Positions 46,401-57,319 of a stretch of DNA of 64,000 nucleotides are shown piece after piece. The stretch's first letter is position 1, and the number at the start of each line of letters is the position of its first letter. Under the pieces are notes generated by a model. It was not told the DNA's origin. It saw only the letters and a list, made by a program, of their open reading frames with translations, and ran no database searches. The stretch is from Alligator mississippiensis (Eukaryota > Chordata > Crocodylia > Alligatoridae): positions 60,187,444 through 60,251,443 of the forward strand of contig NC_081832.1 of NCBI RefSeq assembly GCF_030867095.1, given 5' to 3'. A program made the translations under genes and the position numbers.

Positions 46401-49400
46401 AACTGAATATTTTGTTTTGAATTTGATAAAAACTAATAAAACCTCCAGAAACTAAAGAAATTTGGTTCATAGATAAGTTTTCAGTTAAGAAAACAAAACT
46501 GTTGCTACATAAGCCTTGATATTTTTGTCAAAATGAACCAAAGAACTTCCTGGACAACTATAATGTAATATTCCTTCAGACATGTTCACAGGCTGTGGTC
46601 TACAAGCTGGCAGAGAGCTTGTCTTTTGAGACAGCATCACATTCTCAAAAAGTAAATCTTTTTACTCATTTTGCTCGGATAATAAGTCAGGGCCACAGAG
46701 AAGCAGGGAAGGTGAAAGAGCAAAAGGGAAGAGTCCTGGGGTGGAAAAGAGCCTGGTCCATTCTCCCGCTTCCCCTCTCCCCCTGCTGCTCTAGAAACTA
46801 TCTGGGCTTTGGGGATACTCTCAGAGATCAGACAGGATTGTAGTGGTCCAAACCACCACCCCTGGGAGGGCACTCCCTGACAGAGGGTAAAGCCATAACT
46901 GAGGGTGTTTGCCTGTCCTTGTTTAAGCAACAGGAAATGGCAGGATGTGGAGATGACAGGACAATGCGCTATACTAGAATCCAGGCACCAGGTCCTGCCT
47001 GCTCCCAGAGTTCTGTGGGAGAAGGGGTAGGTCATTACAAATCATTGGATGGGAATAATGGCATCATATAAAACCCAGACTCTTCATAGGACCAAAAGTG
47101 CCGTATGTTGCTCTGCGCTGATTTCTATGGCCAGTTTTAGCAGCATCAGTGGAAGGCCTGGATTGCATCTAGCCAAACTACTTTGCTCTCTTAGTTCCAC
47201 TGGCTTCGCATGCACCTCAGTGTCCTGCTTCAAAACTGCTCTGGCTTAAAAACCTTCCCTCCGAAGTGCTCCTAGTGGCCCTTATCCTTCCCTCCACTTC
47301 CTGACTCCATACCCTCTGCTGAGTCAAGTCGATGTTCATGAAAGAAATCCCCTCTTTGCACCTTCCATAGGGCTTAACCACTAGTGTCACCAGGGGGGAT
47401 GACCAGGGTGTGAACTATGGGCACTGACATTGGGGGCATGGCAAGGTGGGCAAAAATAGCAGCTTCTTCCAGTGCAAGACCAGCCACTGCCACCGTCCTA
47501 TGCCTTTCTACTGCCCAGGGCACAGAACTGCCCCAGTATGCCTGAGTGCTCAACCTTCCCAGGCCCCTTTCTCTATCTGGTTAGGGGCAGACATGCAAAA
47601 AGCCTGATCCTGAATTGATTCAATCTTTGCAAGTTAGTCTAACCTGGCTAAGCTAAACCAGTTTGTAACCGTAAAGACATCCCAGAAATGCAGGCATATG
47701 CCTGCAGTGGCTCAGGCTAGAAGCCAGGGGGTGCTACAGTAGCCCTCCCTTCCCTTCCATAGTGCTGAGCGGGGGGCAGGCGGGCAGGGCGTGGCCAAGC
47801 CCCGGCAGGATGCTCTGATTGGGGAGGGATCCACCCTGCCTTGATAACAGAATATTTATCAGTTCTGTTATCAGCATTTATCACCACATCAGAAAACAAA
47901 CAGCCTCTCTCATTAGTTCAAGCTCTTGTTAAACAACTGTTTGCAAGGAAGGATGGACCGTAACCAGCATGTGGTCTGCTAGCTAATGCTGAGAGGTGTC
48001 TGTGAAAGGCAGAGGGGAGGGGGAAATCCCTGCTTAGCAGAGAGCCCCTCCCAGCTCAGAAAGCATGCCAGGATGCTGAGGGACTCTGGTTTAACTTAAA
48101 CCAGGATGGCATCTGGAACAGACATTGCATAAACCAATTTGAACCAAATCAGTTAAGTCTAATACTACATTCAACCAGGTTTATCTCAAACCGGTTTGAA
48201 AAAGGCTGAAACTGGTTTATGTGCACTGAACTTATGTTCTATTACAGGTTTAAACCAGTTTCTGATCACTTAAATCAGTTTGTGTGTAATGGCTGTCCCT
48301 AGTCTCTGAGTCTCCATCCCTTCCCACTCAGCTGTCTTTCTTTCACGTTCAAACAAATGAAGGGCCCCCAGCTGGAAGGATTGGGCCAATTTGAGGAGTT
48401 CAAGGAAGAATTGGGGCCTCTTCTGCCAGCCTTTCCTTCAGTTTCACTATGAAGCTTTACAAATTCTTTGAGTTATCTTGTGGCAACAGACAGACCTGAG
48501 CTTGTTCCTCACTCCTCTGCAGACTCACTAAGGCTTTATCCACAGTATTTATATACATTTGCATCATATTCTCTATTCGGGAGACACGTGCCTAAGTAAA
48601 GGGGGAAAAAGGCATTAAATATCAGCCTAGGATGATGAAGAAAAATGTTGCTTCTGTACTTAATCACTTTTAATTAGGCTTAGGGGGTTTTCCAGTTCCT
48701 GTCTTACTGAAGGAAGAGCAGGTCCCTTGCTATTGCTTTGGTTTGACCAGTGATTGTTTAAGTGCAAAGCTGGGTAAGAGTGCACAAATTAAACCACATG
48801 CCCTCTCCAAGGGCTACTCCAATCTCTTTCCTTGTTTGGAGTGTACAGACTTTGGTAGAATTCAGACAAATACAAAAAAGCCAGAGGCACTGGAGCTGGG
48901 AACCAATGCACCCTCTGGGGTGGACACAGATGCATCACCACTATAGCCTTGAATTCTGTGGTACGTATCCCAGCCACTGTCCAGCAAATGGAAGGAGCCC
49001 AAGTTTAATTAAGGGCATGCAGCTGAATGGGAGCAGGGCCCATGGGCTGGAAGAAGTGAAGTTCTAGTCTGAGTACTCTTGATTACTGATTGGAAGCTTT
49101 TGCATTACAGTACATCTAAATTTTGGTTGTCCTCTTCCTGCTAACAAATGCAATTCAGACATTGATTTCTGACATAGGCCACATTGTTCATGCAGTGTGT
49201 AAGAACTGCCTTTTACTGGAGCACTCTATGCTACAAATTGATTGTGAATAACTCTGAAAGATCCCAGCTGGGCCTGTGTCTCCCAGGCTGTTGTGTAGTG
49301 ATTGCCACTTACCAAACCTTGGTTACAGGCCTCCTGCAGGCTGATAATGTGGTGGCCCTTGTGGTAACTGGTGATGTGGCATGTCACACAGATGCAGGTT

Positions 49401-49927
49401 AGGTCATTCTGGCAAAAGGCACTGAACACCTTGCCATGCTTGGGACACTTTCTTTCCTCTGGAGAGCCTCTGGGTTCCACCAGAACGTGGCCTTTTTGGG
49501 CTGTCTTGATTCTATGTTTCCTCAGATGGGCCTGGCAGAAAGATGCATCACAGGTCAGGCAGCTCCTCACTGCTGGCTGAGGCTGTCCGAGGCAGAAATC
49601 GCAAGGTAGAACTTGCTCCTGCTTGGATGCTGATGTCTTTGCCTGCCAGCAGCCCTCCTTGGGAAGGGCAGCCAGGAACTTCTCCACAATCCGGCATAGC
49701 TGGAAGTTCTTCTGCAGCTTTGGAACTGGGAGGAGGTCAACTTGGCATATGGGGCAGGAGTAGGTTTCACAGGGCTTCTGCTGGTGAGCACTGATTACCT
49801 TTAGGACACACTCCTGGCAGAAGGTATGGCCACAGCTCAGAGACACAGGGTCCTTGTAGATGTCAAGGCAGAGGGGGCAGCTAAGCTCCTCTTCCAAACT
49901 TTCTGTTACTGTTGTGGTGTCTTCCAT
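43435..49927 (-). CDS. Gene C: TRIM25-like RING/B-box/coiled-coil E3 ligase with an unusual linker exon, no SPRY found
   Basis: Minus-strand gene with exons 49313-49927 (615 bp), 48496-48591 (96), 45937-46170 (234), 45811-45833 (23), 43891-44039 (149) and 43557-43748 (192), phase-consistent throughout. ATG at 49927 (GGAGCCATGG). The in-frame stretch further upstream, rich in hydrophobic residues, is probably not translated. RING ligands are C17, C20, C32, H34, C37, C40, C58 and C61. Two B-boxes and a coiled coil (206-315) follow. The sixth exon codes an acidic stretch and a basic SRKRKR motif. It can end at a GTGAGA donor (43557), leaving phase 1, or read on to a stop at 43435, which gives a 476-residue protein. 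I find no PRY-SPRY between here and gene B; a CR1 lies just past the stop. Ligase activity is inferred from the RING; the missing SPRY would change substrate choice. Confidence 0.75.
43557..43748 (-). CDS. Gene C exon 6: symmetric 192-bp linker exon
   Basis: Acceptor ...TTTTGCCCTAG, donor CATG/GTGAGA, phase 1 at both ends, 64 codons. It begins RSEEEEDFPVVSRKRKRLEK, then LYDWASKSEAKRRWQ, and ends YYTNHSDHG. The acidic patch followed by SRKRKR looks like a nuclear-localisation or RNA-binding linker. No counterpart is visible in gene A or B. If the donor is unused the frame runs on 40 codons to a stop at 43435. Confidence 0.65.
43891..44039 (-). CDS. Gene C exon 5 (149 bp)
   Basis: Completes Arg, then FKQQDFSIDYMKVLSPA to KITACLQPGH and one base; acceptor ...ATATTATAG, donor ACA/GTAAGT. 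Homologous to exon 5 of genes A and B but 12 and 6 bp longer. Confidence 0.85.
45032..45526. mobile_element. Inverted-repeat DNA element in gene C intron 5
   Basis: The ends GGCCATGTCCAGATATGTG and, inverted, GGCCGAGTCCAGATGAGCG are terminal inverted repeats. The interior is GC-rich and contains a perfect hairpin (TTTGACCCCTGG / CCAGGGGTCAAA at about 45384-45410) and inverted segments. No target duplication identified. Non-coding, and source of the overlapping frames there. Confidence 0.6.
45811..45833 (-). CDS. Gene C exon 4 (23 bp micro-exon)
   Basis: AFKVTQD plus two bases of Arg, acceptor ...TTTATAG, donor CAG/GTGAGT. Confidence 0.85.
45937..46170 (-). CDS. Gene C exon 3 (234 bp coiled coil)
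   Basis: 78 codons from [17 protein letters not shown] to VDDFIFLK, acceptor ...CTGTTTTAAG, donor AAA/GTAAGT. Confidence 0.9.
47582..48301 (-). mobile_element. Inverted-repeat DNA element, family 3, copy 2, in gene C intron 2
   Basis: Inverted relative to 38266-39051. Shared features are the end TAGGGACAGCCATTACACAC (inverted), the AAACCGGTTTGA-rich arms, and the central GCTAGCTAATGCTGAGAGG with its GATAACA...TGTTATC segment. TA dinucleotides flank both ends. Non-coding. Confidence 0.6.
48496..48591 (-). CDS. Gene C exon 2 (96 bp coiled coil)
   Basis: 32 codons, ARVSRIENMMQMYINTVDK to LQRSEEQAQ, acceptor ...TTTACTTAG, donor CAG/GTCTGT (weak). Confidence 0.85.
49313..49927 (-). CDS. Gene C exon 1: RING and B-boxes
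   Basis: 205 codons, MEDTTTVTESLEEELSC to EACNQGL, donor TTG/GTAAGT. B-box 1 CDFC...CLTC...CQAH and B-box 2 CPKH...FC...CVTC...H are present. B-box 2 is more diverged than in A and B (SAFCQNDLTCIC). Confidence 0.9.
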
Positions 49928-50011
49928 GGCTCCAGAACTGTGCCCTACTGAACCCCAGTGAAGCAAAACTGAAAGGGAAGTAGAGCATGTTAGCACTGCA
50001 CATACGAAGGA

Positions 50012-50021
50012 GAAAGAGAAC
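50012..50021 (+). promoter_or_regulatory. ISRE-like motif upstream of gene C
   Basis: GAAAGAGAAC (one change from GAAANNGAAA), 85 bp 5' of the gene C ATG. A second near-match, GAAAGGGAAG, lies at about 49971. The context GGAGAAAGAGAA is shared with the gene B upstream motif. Confidence 0.35.
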
Positions 50022-50419
50022 ATAGCAGCAGAAATGCACATGCAAACCCTTCCCTCCCTCCCTCACCACTGCGGCTACATGCAGATGTGGTTGCTAGGCA
50101 TGCTTCTGAGTAACTGGGTAACCAGTACCAAAAAGTTTGGAACTCCAGTGTGGCTGGGGCTTTGTCACAGATAACTCTGTTAGCCCAAAACATGCCTGAG
50201 GCACCGGCAGCACTGACTATAAATGGCTTCTATCTGTGGATGTAATATGGAATGCATTACCTCAAACTGGGGTCTTTGTAGATGTCATTTGGCCCATTGT
50301 TACCATCCACAGGTCCGGGGGCCAAATTCATCCCTGTTGTTATTGAAGTCAATGGGCTTACGGCCAAGTGTGTATATATCCCACATATTGTTACAAGGGA
50401 ATGTCCTTCTCCAGAAAGG

Positions 50420-51000
50420 TTCATAGATTCATAGATTGTAGAGTTGGAAGGGACCACAATGGATCATCATGTCTGGCCCCCTGCCCCTGGCAGGAAAGAG
50501 GATCGAGGTCAGATGACCCGAGCCAGGTGACTATCTAGCCTCCTCTTGAAGACCTCCAAGCTAGGTGATAGCACCACCTCTCTTGGAAGCCCATTCCAGA
50601 TCCTGGCCACCCTTACTGTGAAAAATTTCTTCCTAATATCTAACCTAAATCCACTCTCAACTAGTTTACACCCGTTTTTCCTAGTCACTCCCTGGGCGCC
50701 TTAGTAAACAGCGCTTCCCCTATTCCCCATTGACCTCCCCTAATAAATTTATAGGCAGCCACAAGGTCTCCCCTCAGCCATCTCTTGTGAAGGCTGAAGA
50801 GATTCAGCTTTCTCAACCTCCCCCCATAGGGTCTATCACGAATGCCACTAATCATGCAAGTGGCCCTCCTCTGGACCCTCTTGAGATTCCCCACGTCCCT
50901 CTTGAAGTGCAGTGCCCAAAACTGGACACAGTACTCCAACTGCAGCCTGACCAGTGCTGCATAAAGGGGAGCATCACCTCCTTTGATTTATTAGTCATGC
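50420..51000 (-). mobile_element. CR1 LINE, second 5'-truncated copy
   Basis: The minus-strand reading MEYCVQFWALHFKRDV with VQRRATCMISG and LNLFSLHKRWLRGDLVAAYK is the end of a CR1 reverse transcriptase. The 3' tail near 50420-50450 has TCATAGATTCATAGATT. Shorter than the 43 kb copy and of a different CR1 subfamily judging by substitutions. Confidence 0.9.
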
Positions 51001-51059
51001 AGCTGCTAATGCACGACAAGTTTTGTTATGTGAGAAGCTAAGACCATAGAAACTTTATA

Positions 51060-51150
51060 GAAGCAGAAACCTTTTTGACCAATCAGATGTGGCCAATCCA
51101 AGAGGATAGCCTGACAAGATAAAAATAGATGGGAGGAGGAGTTAGTGCGG
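51060..51150 (+). promoter_or_regulatory. Promoter-like cluster (two CCAAT boxes and an A/T box)
   Basis: CCAATCA at about 51080 and CCAATCC at about 51093 precede a GATAAAAATAG box at about 51117, with a GC-mixed start-like region after it. The spacing suits a pol II promoter or an LTR promoter. No coding exon is recognised downstream, so its use is unknown. Confidence 0.25.
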
Positions 51151-51619
51151 CTGTGGCACAGCAGTAGTTGGAAAAGAGTGTGCGTGGGGAGATTTGAAAC
51201 AGGAAGTCTCGGGCCTGGCTGCAGAGAGAACCCATTCCCCACAGTAACCAAGAAACAGCAGCAGCAGCAAAAACCATCTGATGAAGGACTTTTTGCATTA
51301 ATGGGAGAAGGACAAATCTTTAGAGGAAAACTAAATTACAGGGAGGCCTGAAGGGAACTGCACCTGGATCAGACAAGGACACAGAAATCAGTATGATGGC
51401 TCAGACTGGACAGGCAAGTTAAGACCATGGTAGAAGGTTTTGAGGCATTTGTGAAGGAAGGAAATTAAATATTAGAGCATTTAATACCTGCAGAATTCCC
51501 TGTGAGACCCTGACAACAAGCTGTGGGTATTTTGTACTGGGAAGGGAAACACCTGCATTGCCTCTACCTATTGGGATCACCCTACATATATTTTTTCTAG
51601 CAGAGCTCTCAGGGATTTC

Positions 51620-51805
51620 AGCTATAGGACCTCAGGTCAGATAGATGCTAAAATCAGTATATCCAAAATGTGGAAATCTTGAAGTCCTTATGCTTTCAGT
51701 GTACAGCACAGGGTGTTAATGTTCAACACCTCTTGTGTATTGGTGAGCACAGACTCAGCACTGGGCTTGGCAAAGCTTCTGATTGAAACTGGGTATAGGG
51801 CATGT
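51620..51805 (+). repeat. Direct repeat, copy 1
   Basis: About 180 bp (starting near GACCTCAGGTCAGATAGATG, then TGTTAATGTTCAACACCTC, ending near GAAACTGGG) recur at 53655-53838 in the same orientation, roughly 90 percent alike by eye. Could be end repeats of a 2-kb element or a tandem duplication. Confidence 0.6.
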
Positions 51806-52436
51806 GGCGGGCCAGTAGGTGGTGCTCCTGCATTGAGCCACCCACTTCACTGCACCTGACCACGTTCCAGGCTCTGAGTGCCTTCCTGGGGGCGCCTCAT
51901 GTCCAGCTGACCCCCTTCCTGGAGCACACCTTGAACACCGCCACCACCCAAAGTCTGGACTGATCTTAGCTCTGTGCCCACTGGGAAACACAGGCCTAGT
52001 AGTCCTTGGGGGTACTTGACTCACAGAAAAAACCTGGGGTACATCTCTCAGTCTGAAGCACAAATAGTGGTCTCCTTTAGTCAGCTGGACCATGGGGGGA
52101 CCCCAAGGCATAATCTAGACCCTCTCCCAATAAGTCTCCCATGCTAGATACAGAGGAGAACTTTATTGGTGACAAGGAGTAGGTTTGGAATAGGGTACAG
52201 GGTAGAGCAATATATGAGAAATCCCTTAGAGCAAACAGTGGCATGGCAGCCTTTGATTATGCATCTGTGTTACTGCAAACTATATATCTAGTTAGATCTC
52301 AAGTAGCTTATTCACAAGTATCATCCAGAGGCAGGTGGAGATTTCCTCTGGAGGCAAGCAGTTCATTGACTATGAGTTTCAAGAGAGAGAGCAAGTTTCA
52401 GATTGTCCAGCTTCTCTGAGAGTCCTCAGTAGTAAG

Positions 52437-53221
52437 TCTGTGTGAAGTTTTGGTCCCTGATTCAATTCAGCAGAGATTTGGCCCGATTCAGTGGCTGAAT
52501 CTCCAAATCCAAATCAAAGCAGAAGACTCTTTAATCTGTCTGAATTGATTCAGAGAGATTTGTAAAGATTCAGAGATTCAGACATAGACACAGCTTTAAA
52601 TGTTTTTTCTACATACCTTGAGGTACCAGCTGACTCATGAATGCTGCAATGATGGGGCAGATACAGTGTCCTACAGGAGCACAGGGGGATCCCCAGCGCG
52701 CTTGGCAACAGACCTGGAAGTGGACCAGAAGCACTTCAAGTCCACTTCTGGGTCTACTGGGGAGTGCTGCGCAGTACCTCCCCACCCCCCACGCTCTCCC
52801 TCAGCTCGGTGACTGGTGCCTCTTGGGTCTGGGGGGGCACCCAGAGTCCCCCCACAGCCGATCACTGAGCCAGGGGGGTGTGGGCCCCCCCCCCAGTGTG
52901 TTCCCTGGCAGACCCAGAAGTGGATCAGAAATACTTCCAATCCACTTCCAGGTTCACCACCAAGCATGCGGGGGGGCCCCCTCACGGTCCTGTGGGACTC
53001 TCCATCTGCCCCAGCATCACAGCATTCATGAGCCACGCCTGATACCTCGAGGTATGTAGAAAAAATATTTAAAGCTGTGTCTATGGTTGAATCAGCATCT
53101 AATCTTCAGATCTGGATTCAGCCGAATCGAATAGGGAACAGTGATCCGAATCAACAGATCATATCACTGTCCCTGATTTGGGCTGAATCTGAATCAAATA
53201 TGGCCCATTCCACACACCCCT
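52437..53221. mobile_element. hAT-like inverted-repeat element nested between the direct repeats
   Basis: The right end, inverted, reads CAGGGGTGTGTGGAATGG, related to the termini of the hAT at 10407-12142. Long arms mirror each other: CTTGAGGTACCAGC at about 52617 against TACCTCGAGGTATG at about 53042, AAGCTGTGTCTATG, and GATTCAGCCGAATCG-like strings. The centre is GC-rich with C/G runs. The left end and target duplication are decayed. Non-coding. Confidence 0.55.
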
Positions 53222-53654
53222 GCTCATTATGGCTGCTGCTTCTCCTCCTGGGCAGTCTTTCACTTATATAGAACTTATGATAGACCTTATGACCTCATTT
53301 ACCTGATCCAATGAAGGCCAGCAGTTGTTGGCTGCCAGCCAACCAATTTGAAATACATCACTGGTTGCCAGGTAGATTGGCAGAGTCTCTATCCCCCTCC
53401 CAGTCATGATGACATTGCTTAGAACAATAGGGAGTTTAAGCCCCCACACAGGTGTGTGAGGCCAGTCACATAGGCAGAGGGATCAAGTTTCCCCCTCCCC
53501 CCAGGAATGTATCCAGCTCAGGTTACAACTCAGGGTTACCTGAAGCCGATGGGGCCAGGGGTGTGTCTACCCTCTGCAGTGACCATGGTAACCAAATTCT
53601 CAGATTAGTCACCCGCCTGATAGCAGGGTTTGGGGAGAGACAGAGATGGCATTA

Positions 53655-53838
53655 TGCCACAAACCTCATGTCAGATAGATGCTAACATCAGTGTATCGAA
53701 AATGTGAAGTATTGAAGTCCTTATGCTCTCAGTGTATAGTACAGGGTGTTAATGTTCAACACCTCTTGTGTATTGGTGAGCACAGGTTGGAACGGGGCTT
53801 GGCAAAGCTTCTGATTGAAACTGGGTGTAGGGCATTTT
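53655..53838 (+). repeat. Direct repeat, copy 2
   Basis: Partner of 51620-51805; the offset is about 2.03 kb. Confidence 0.6.
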
Positions 53839-56800
53839 TGTCCAAGGCACTGATATAGATTCAGATTAGGAAGCCAGATCTGGGCAAATTCTGAGGGAAA
53901 GATGCTGAAGTAAAAACTCATTCATGGGAACAGTAACATTCACTGGAGTCCCAGACCTACCATTTAGAACAAGGCAGACACTGGTTGTACATGTACCATG
54001 TGGGCTCTTAACAGATGTCTGTGCAGAAATCTATTCAGTCCCTGCCATGTAACAGAGAGAGACTGTACAGTCACCCATCAATGGCTCAGCAGCAATACAA
54101 GATACTTGAGGGAAACCCTACATGAATAAAGGTATTATGTAATTTATCTTGAAAGACTTTCTTTAAGGCTTAGCTTAGTGGGCAGGAACACCAAGCTCCC
54201 CAGTTCAGGAAGGCCTTCAAAATCAGCTTTAGGCCACTCTGTCCTGCCCTATTGCACTTACAGTTCCATTGATTTTAACACATCTTGGACTTTTTGAGAG
54301 TTCAGACTCATCATTATGAGAAAAGTGTTTGAAACTGCCCAAGCAACACATCAGAGGAAGTCCCAGACAACTAAGCAGGAAGTGATTGCCATAGTCAAGA
54401 AATCTGATGAACTAGTGCAGCTATCCAAAAAGTGTGGGCATTGTGGGTCTGCAGGATGACCCTGCCTGCCCCACTGGCACAAGCAATGCAGTACGACACC
54501 CTCCTTTCCCTCTGAAAGTGCCAGGGAACCAACCAAAACCTGGCCATCCCATCTGCTGCTGCCAGGGGAGGTAGCCTGATGCTAGTCATTCAAAGCCAGC
54601 TGTCAAAGTTAATCCCTAGTAACAAAAAAACAAGTTATTAACTTTTCTTCCCATCCCACCAGTAGAAATGTGTCAGATTATCTGTCCACTGGAGGGAACA
54701 GAAGCAGCATTAGCTCTTGCATTGAAGAAAGAGGTATGGGGAAACATATGAGCTGTAACAAAAGAGGTGTGTGCGTGAGAGAGACAGAAGCTGATAGTTT
54801 ACCAGATAGAAAGTTAATCCCGGTTGGAGAAACTTTGTATTTTTAATCTTCCTAGGACCAAATGAAACTGATAAATATTTGTTGAGAATAATTTATCTGA
54901 CAAATTGATTTAGTTAAATATTCATAAATAATTTGTTTCGTTCCTTGATCAACTTAAAGTTGGCCAGATAATAATACTAAACCAATAATTTGTTCAACAA
55001 GTCTTATCTTTTCTGCATTGGTTGTTACAACAATTACTTGTGAATGAATGTGTGTATTGTACTTATCTGGGTTTGGGCTGTGGTCATTCACTGCATAAAG
55101 AAAAACCTTGACATTACAGCCTGATCTGCATGCACTTACCCATGTGCACGCTCTCAGCCACCTGCAGTCTCACTGGGGGCATCAGGACTGTCCACCTCAG
55201 AAGACTCCTGAGCATGCGTATAAGTCAGGCCCTTAATCATAAAGGACCAGATTCTGATCTCACACTGGTCAGAACTGCATTGAAGTCATGGAAACTGCAC
55301 CTCACTCACACTGCTTCAAGGGTGGTGAGGCTTGGAGGTGAGAGTGAGTATCAGAGAAGCTTCAAGTACATTCAGATTGATATTGCTACTCTTTCTCCCA
55401 AGCAAATTGTAGAAGCTTGTTGTTTAAAGATCTGTTTTAATGTTGGTATATTTAACTATTTCTTACCAAATCTTAGGTAATACAGCAATGGCAGCATGTT
55501 TGTTTTCAGTGGCCCTGGAGACTGAAGACCTGCTTAGCTCCAAAACAAGCAATGTAGGTAATTATGTCCTATCAAAGTATTTCCATCCTGGAGAGAGGAA
55601 CACTTCAACAATGAAAGAGAAATCCAGTCTCCTTGCCCCAGTCAATTCTCATCCACTTTGATGACATTACCTGAAAGGTTGTCACTTACTGCCAGCTGGA
55701 GCAGTGAGTCTCATGCTCTGGTCACTTGTCCACTGGCAGGTTAGTAAAGCCTTCATTTCATATGGCCCCTGACTACTCTCTGGAGTGTAAGAGTTTTCAG
55801 CTGCTCCCAGCCTAGTCCAGATGAGCTTACAGGCTCTGTGTGGTATTATAGTGCCTCTGAGCGGCCACGCTCCCCCCACCACCCCAGTTCTATTTATTTT
55901 ATTCTAAAATTACCTGCCAATTAGTGCAGAATGGGCCCTTCCAGTTTAAATCCATAGAGTACACTCCTGACCACCAACACTGGCAAAATCTACTCTGGGT
56001 AAATATGGTATAACATTGCTGACTTTGATGGAATTATCACCACAGAGAGCGCAGAATTTGGTTTCCAACTTGAAAATGGGAGTGGAGTTTCATTTCTTCC
56101 AAGACAGTACCTTGTATATGTAATAAATCATAGACGTTAGAAAAGATGTGTGACGTCATTGTGTCCATTATACTGCTAAAGGAAGATGGCTCCTTACCGA
56201 CTATTCTTCATTTACTATGCTGGTGGGACCATTTAAATATCTAGCTAGACAGATCTGATAGGTCCAATTTTTAATAGCCAAAGCCATGGGGGTTCCATTA
56301 CTTCCACTGGAAGGCTATTACACGCTCTTAAGAATGTTTTCCTTGACATTCAGTCTCCCTTTGCTCTTTCCCACCTATTGTTCCTGATCACATCTACCTG
56401 GGGCCACCTTAAGCCACATCACTTGCTCCTCAGGTATTGTACATTGTTGCATTATCCTGTCATCTACCCTCTGTCCCACTTTGGTGTTTGCTTGTCTCTC
56501 AAGTATCTGTGTTCTCATCCCTGAGTCCTGCTGTCTTGGGGACAGAGCAAGGATACATACTGAACTCATATTAGAAGTGATTGATTCTGGAACAAGGAAC
56601 AAATTGAGAATTACTGAAGCCTTGCATAGTCGGAGTGGAGTTTAGGACACAGACTAACGATCTTCATTGGCTAGGGTCTGCAAACTGGAAAAGCAGTAAT
56701 GGGAATCTCTCCACTGCTGGTCACAATCAGGTTTATAGCACCTCCTGAGTGGTGTGTCAACTACCCTTCTTACAAAGGGAATGGGCAGTGACAGCAAAGT

Positions 56801-57005
56801 CAAACAGAAGCTATGATGTGCACGTAGGAATAATTTATGTAGCATGGGGCTTTAGATGGCTCACCTAGGGCTCTGAGTGAAAGGAGTGAGGGTCTTTCTG
56901 TTGTATCAGTTTTTGGGTGAGACAGTCTCACCCAACTGCAACTTCCACCAGGGAAGGGCCTCAGTATAACATCTCATCTGAAGGCTGGGGGGCCACGACC
57001 CGCGG
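53839..57005. other. Intergenic sequence without recognised gene
   Basis: Only short open frames lacking domains. I see no splice-supported exons and no clear repeat family in this 3.2 kb. Confidence 0.4.
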
Positions 57006-57262
57006 GACGTGGCTACATGTTCATTAATGCATGGTGGTTACTGTGCATTAAATTTAGTACTTGTATAATCAAGTACTAAATTAATGTGCAGTAACTCAAG
57101 TTACTGGGCAGTAGTGCCAGCACATGCATTTTTAGTGATGCAACTGTGCAGTAGCCTAATACTATTGCGCAGTAGCATATTAGCATTATTTGTGCTGTGA
57201 CACGCTCAGTATTATTAGGCTCCTGCGCAGTTAGCATCTTGTGTAGCCCAATGTGTCTCATC
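57006..57262. mobile_element. Inverted-repeat element (MITE-like)
   Basis: The ends GTGGCTACATGTTCATTAAT and, inverted, TTGGGCTACACAAGATGC are loosely paired. The interior consists of GCAGTA/TACTGC and ACTAAATTTAGT-type palindromes. Non-coding and AT-rich. Confidence 0.45.
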
Positions 57263-57319
57263 TTTCCTTGGTGTATCACACTATGGAATGGGCTTCATAA
57301 AATCCTGAGTCTTAGCTTA

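Noticed and set aside
49928-50041. Longer start for gene C adding about 38 hydrophobic residues
   Set aside because: The ATG at 49927 has a far better context and aligns with the starts of genes A and B; a signal peptide before a RING would be unusual.
52600-53059. Overlapping 120-140 codon frames
   Set aside because: Within the palindromic GC-rich centre of a hAT-like element.
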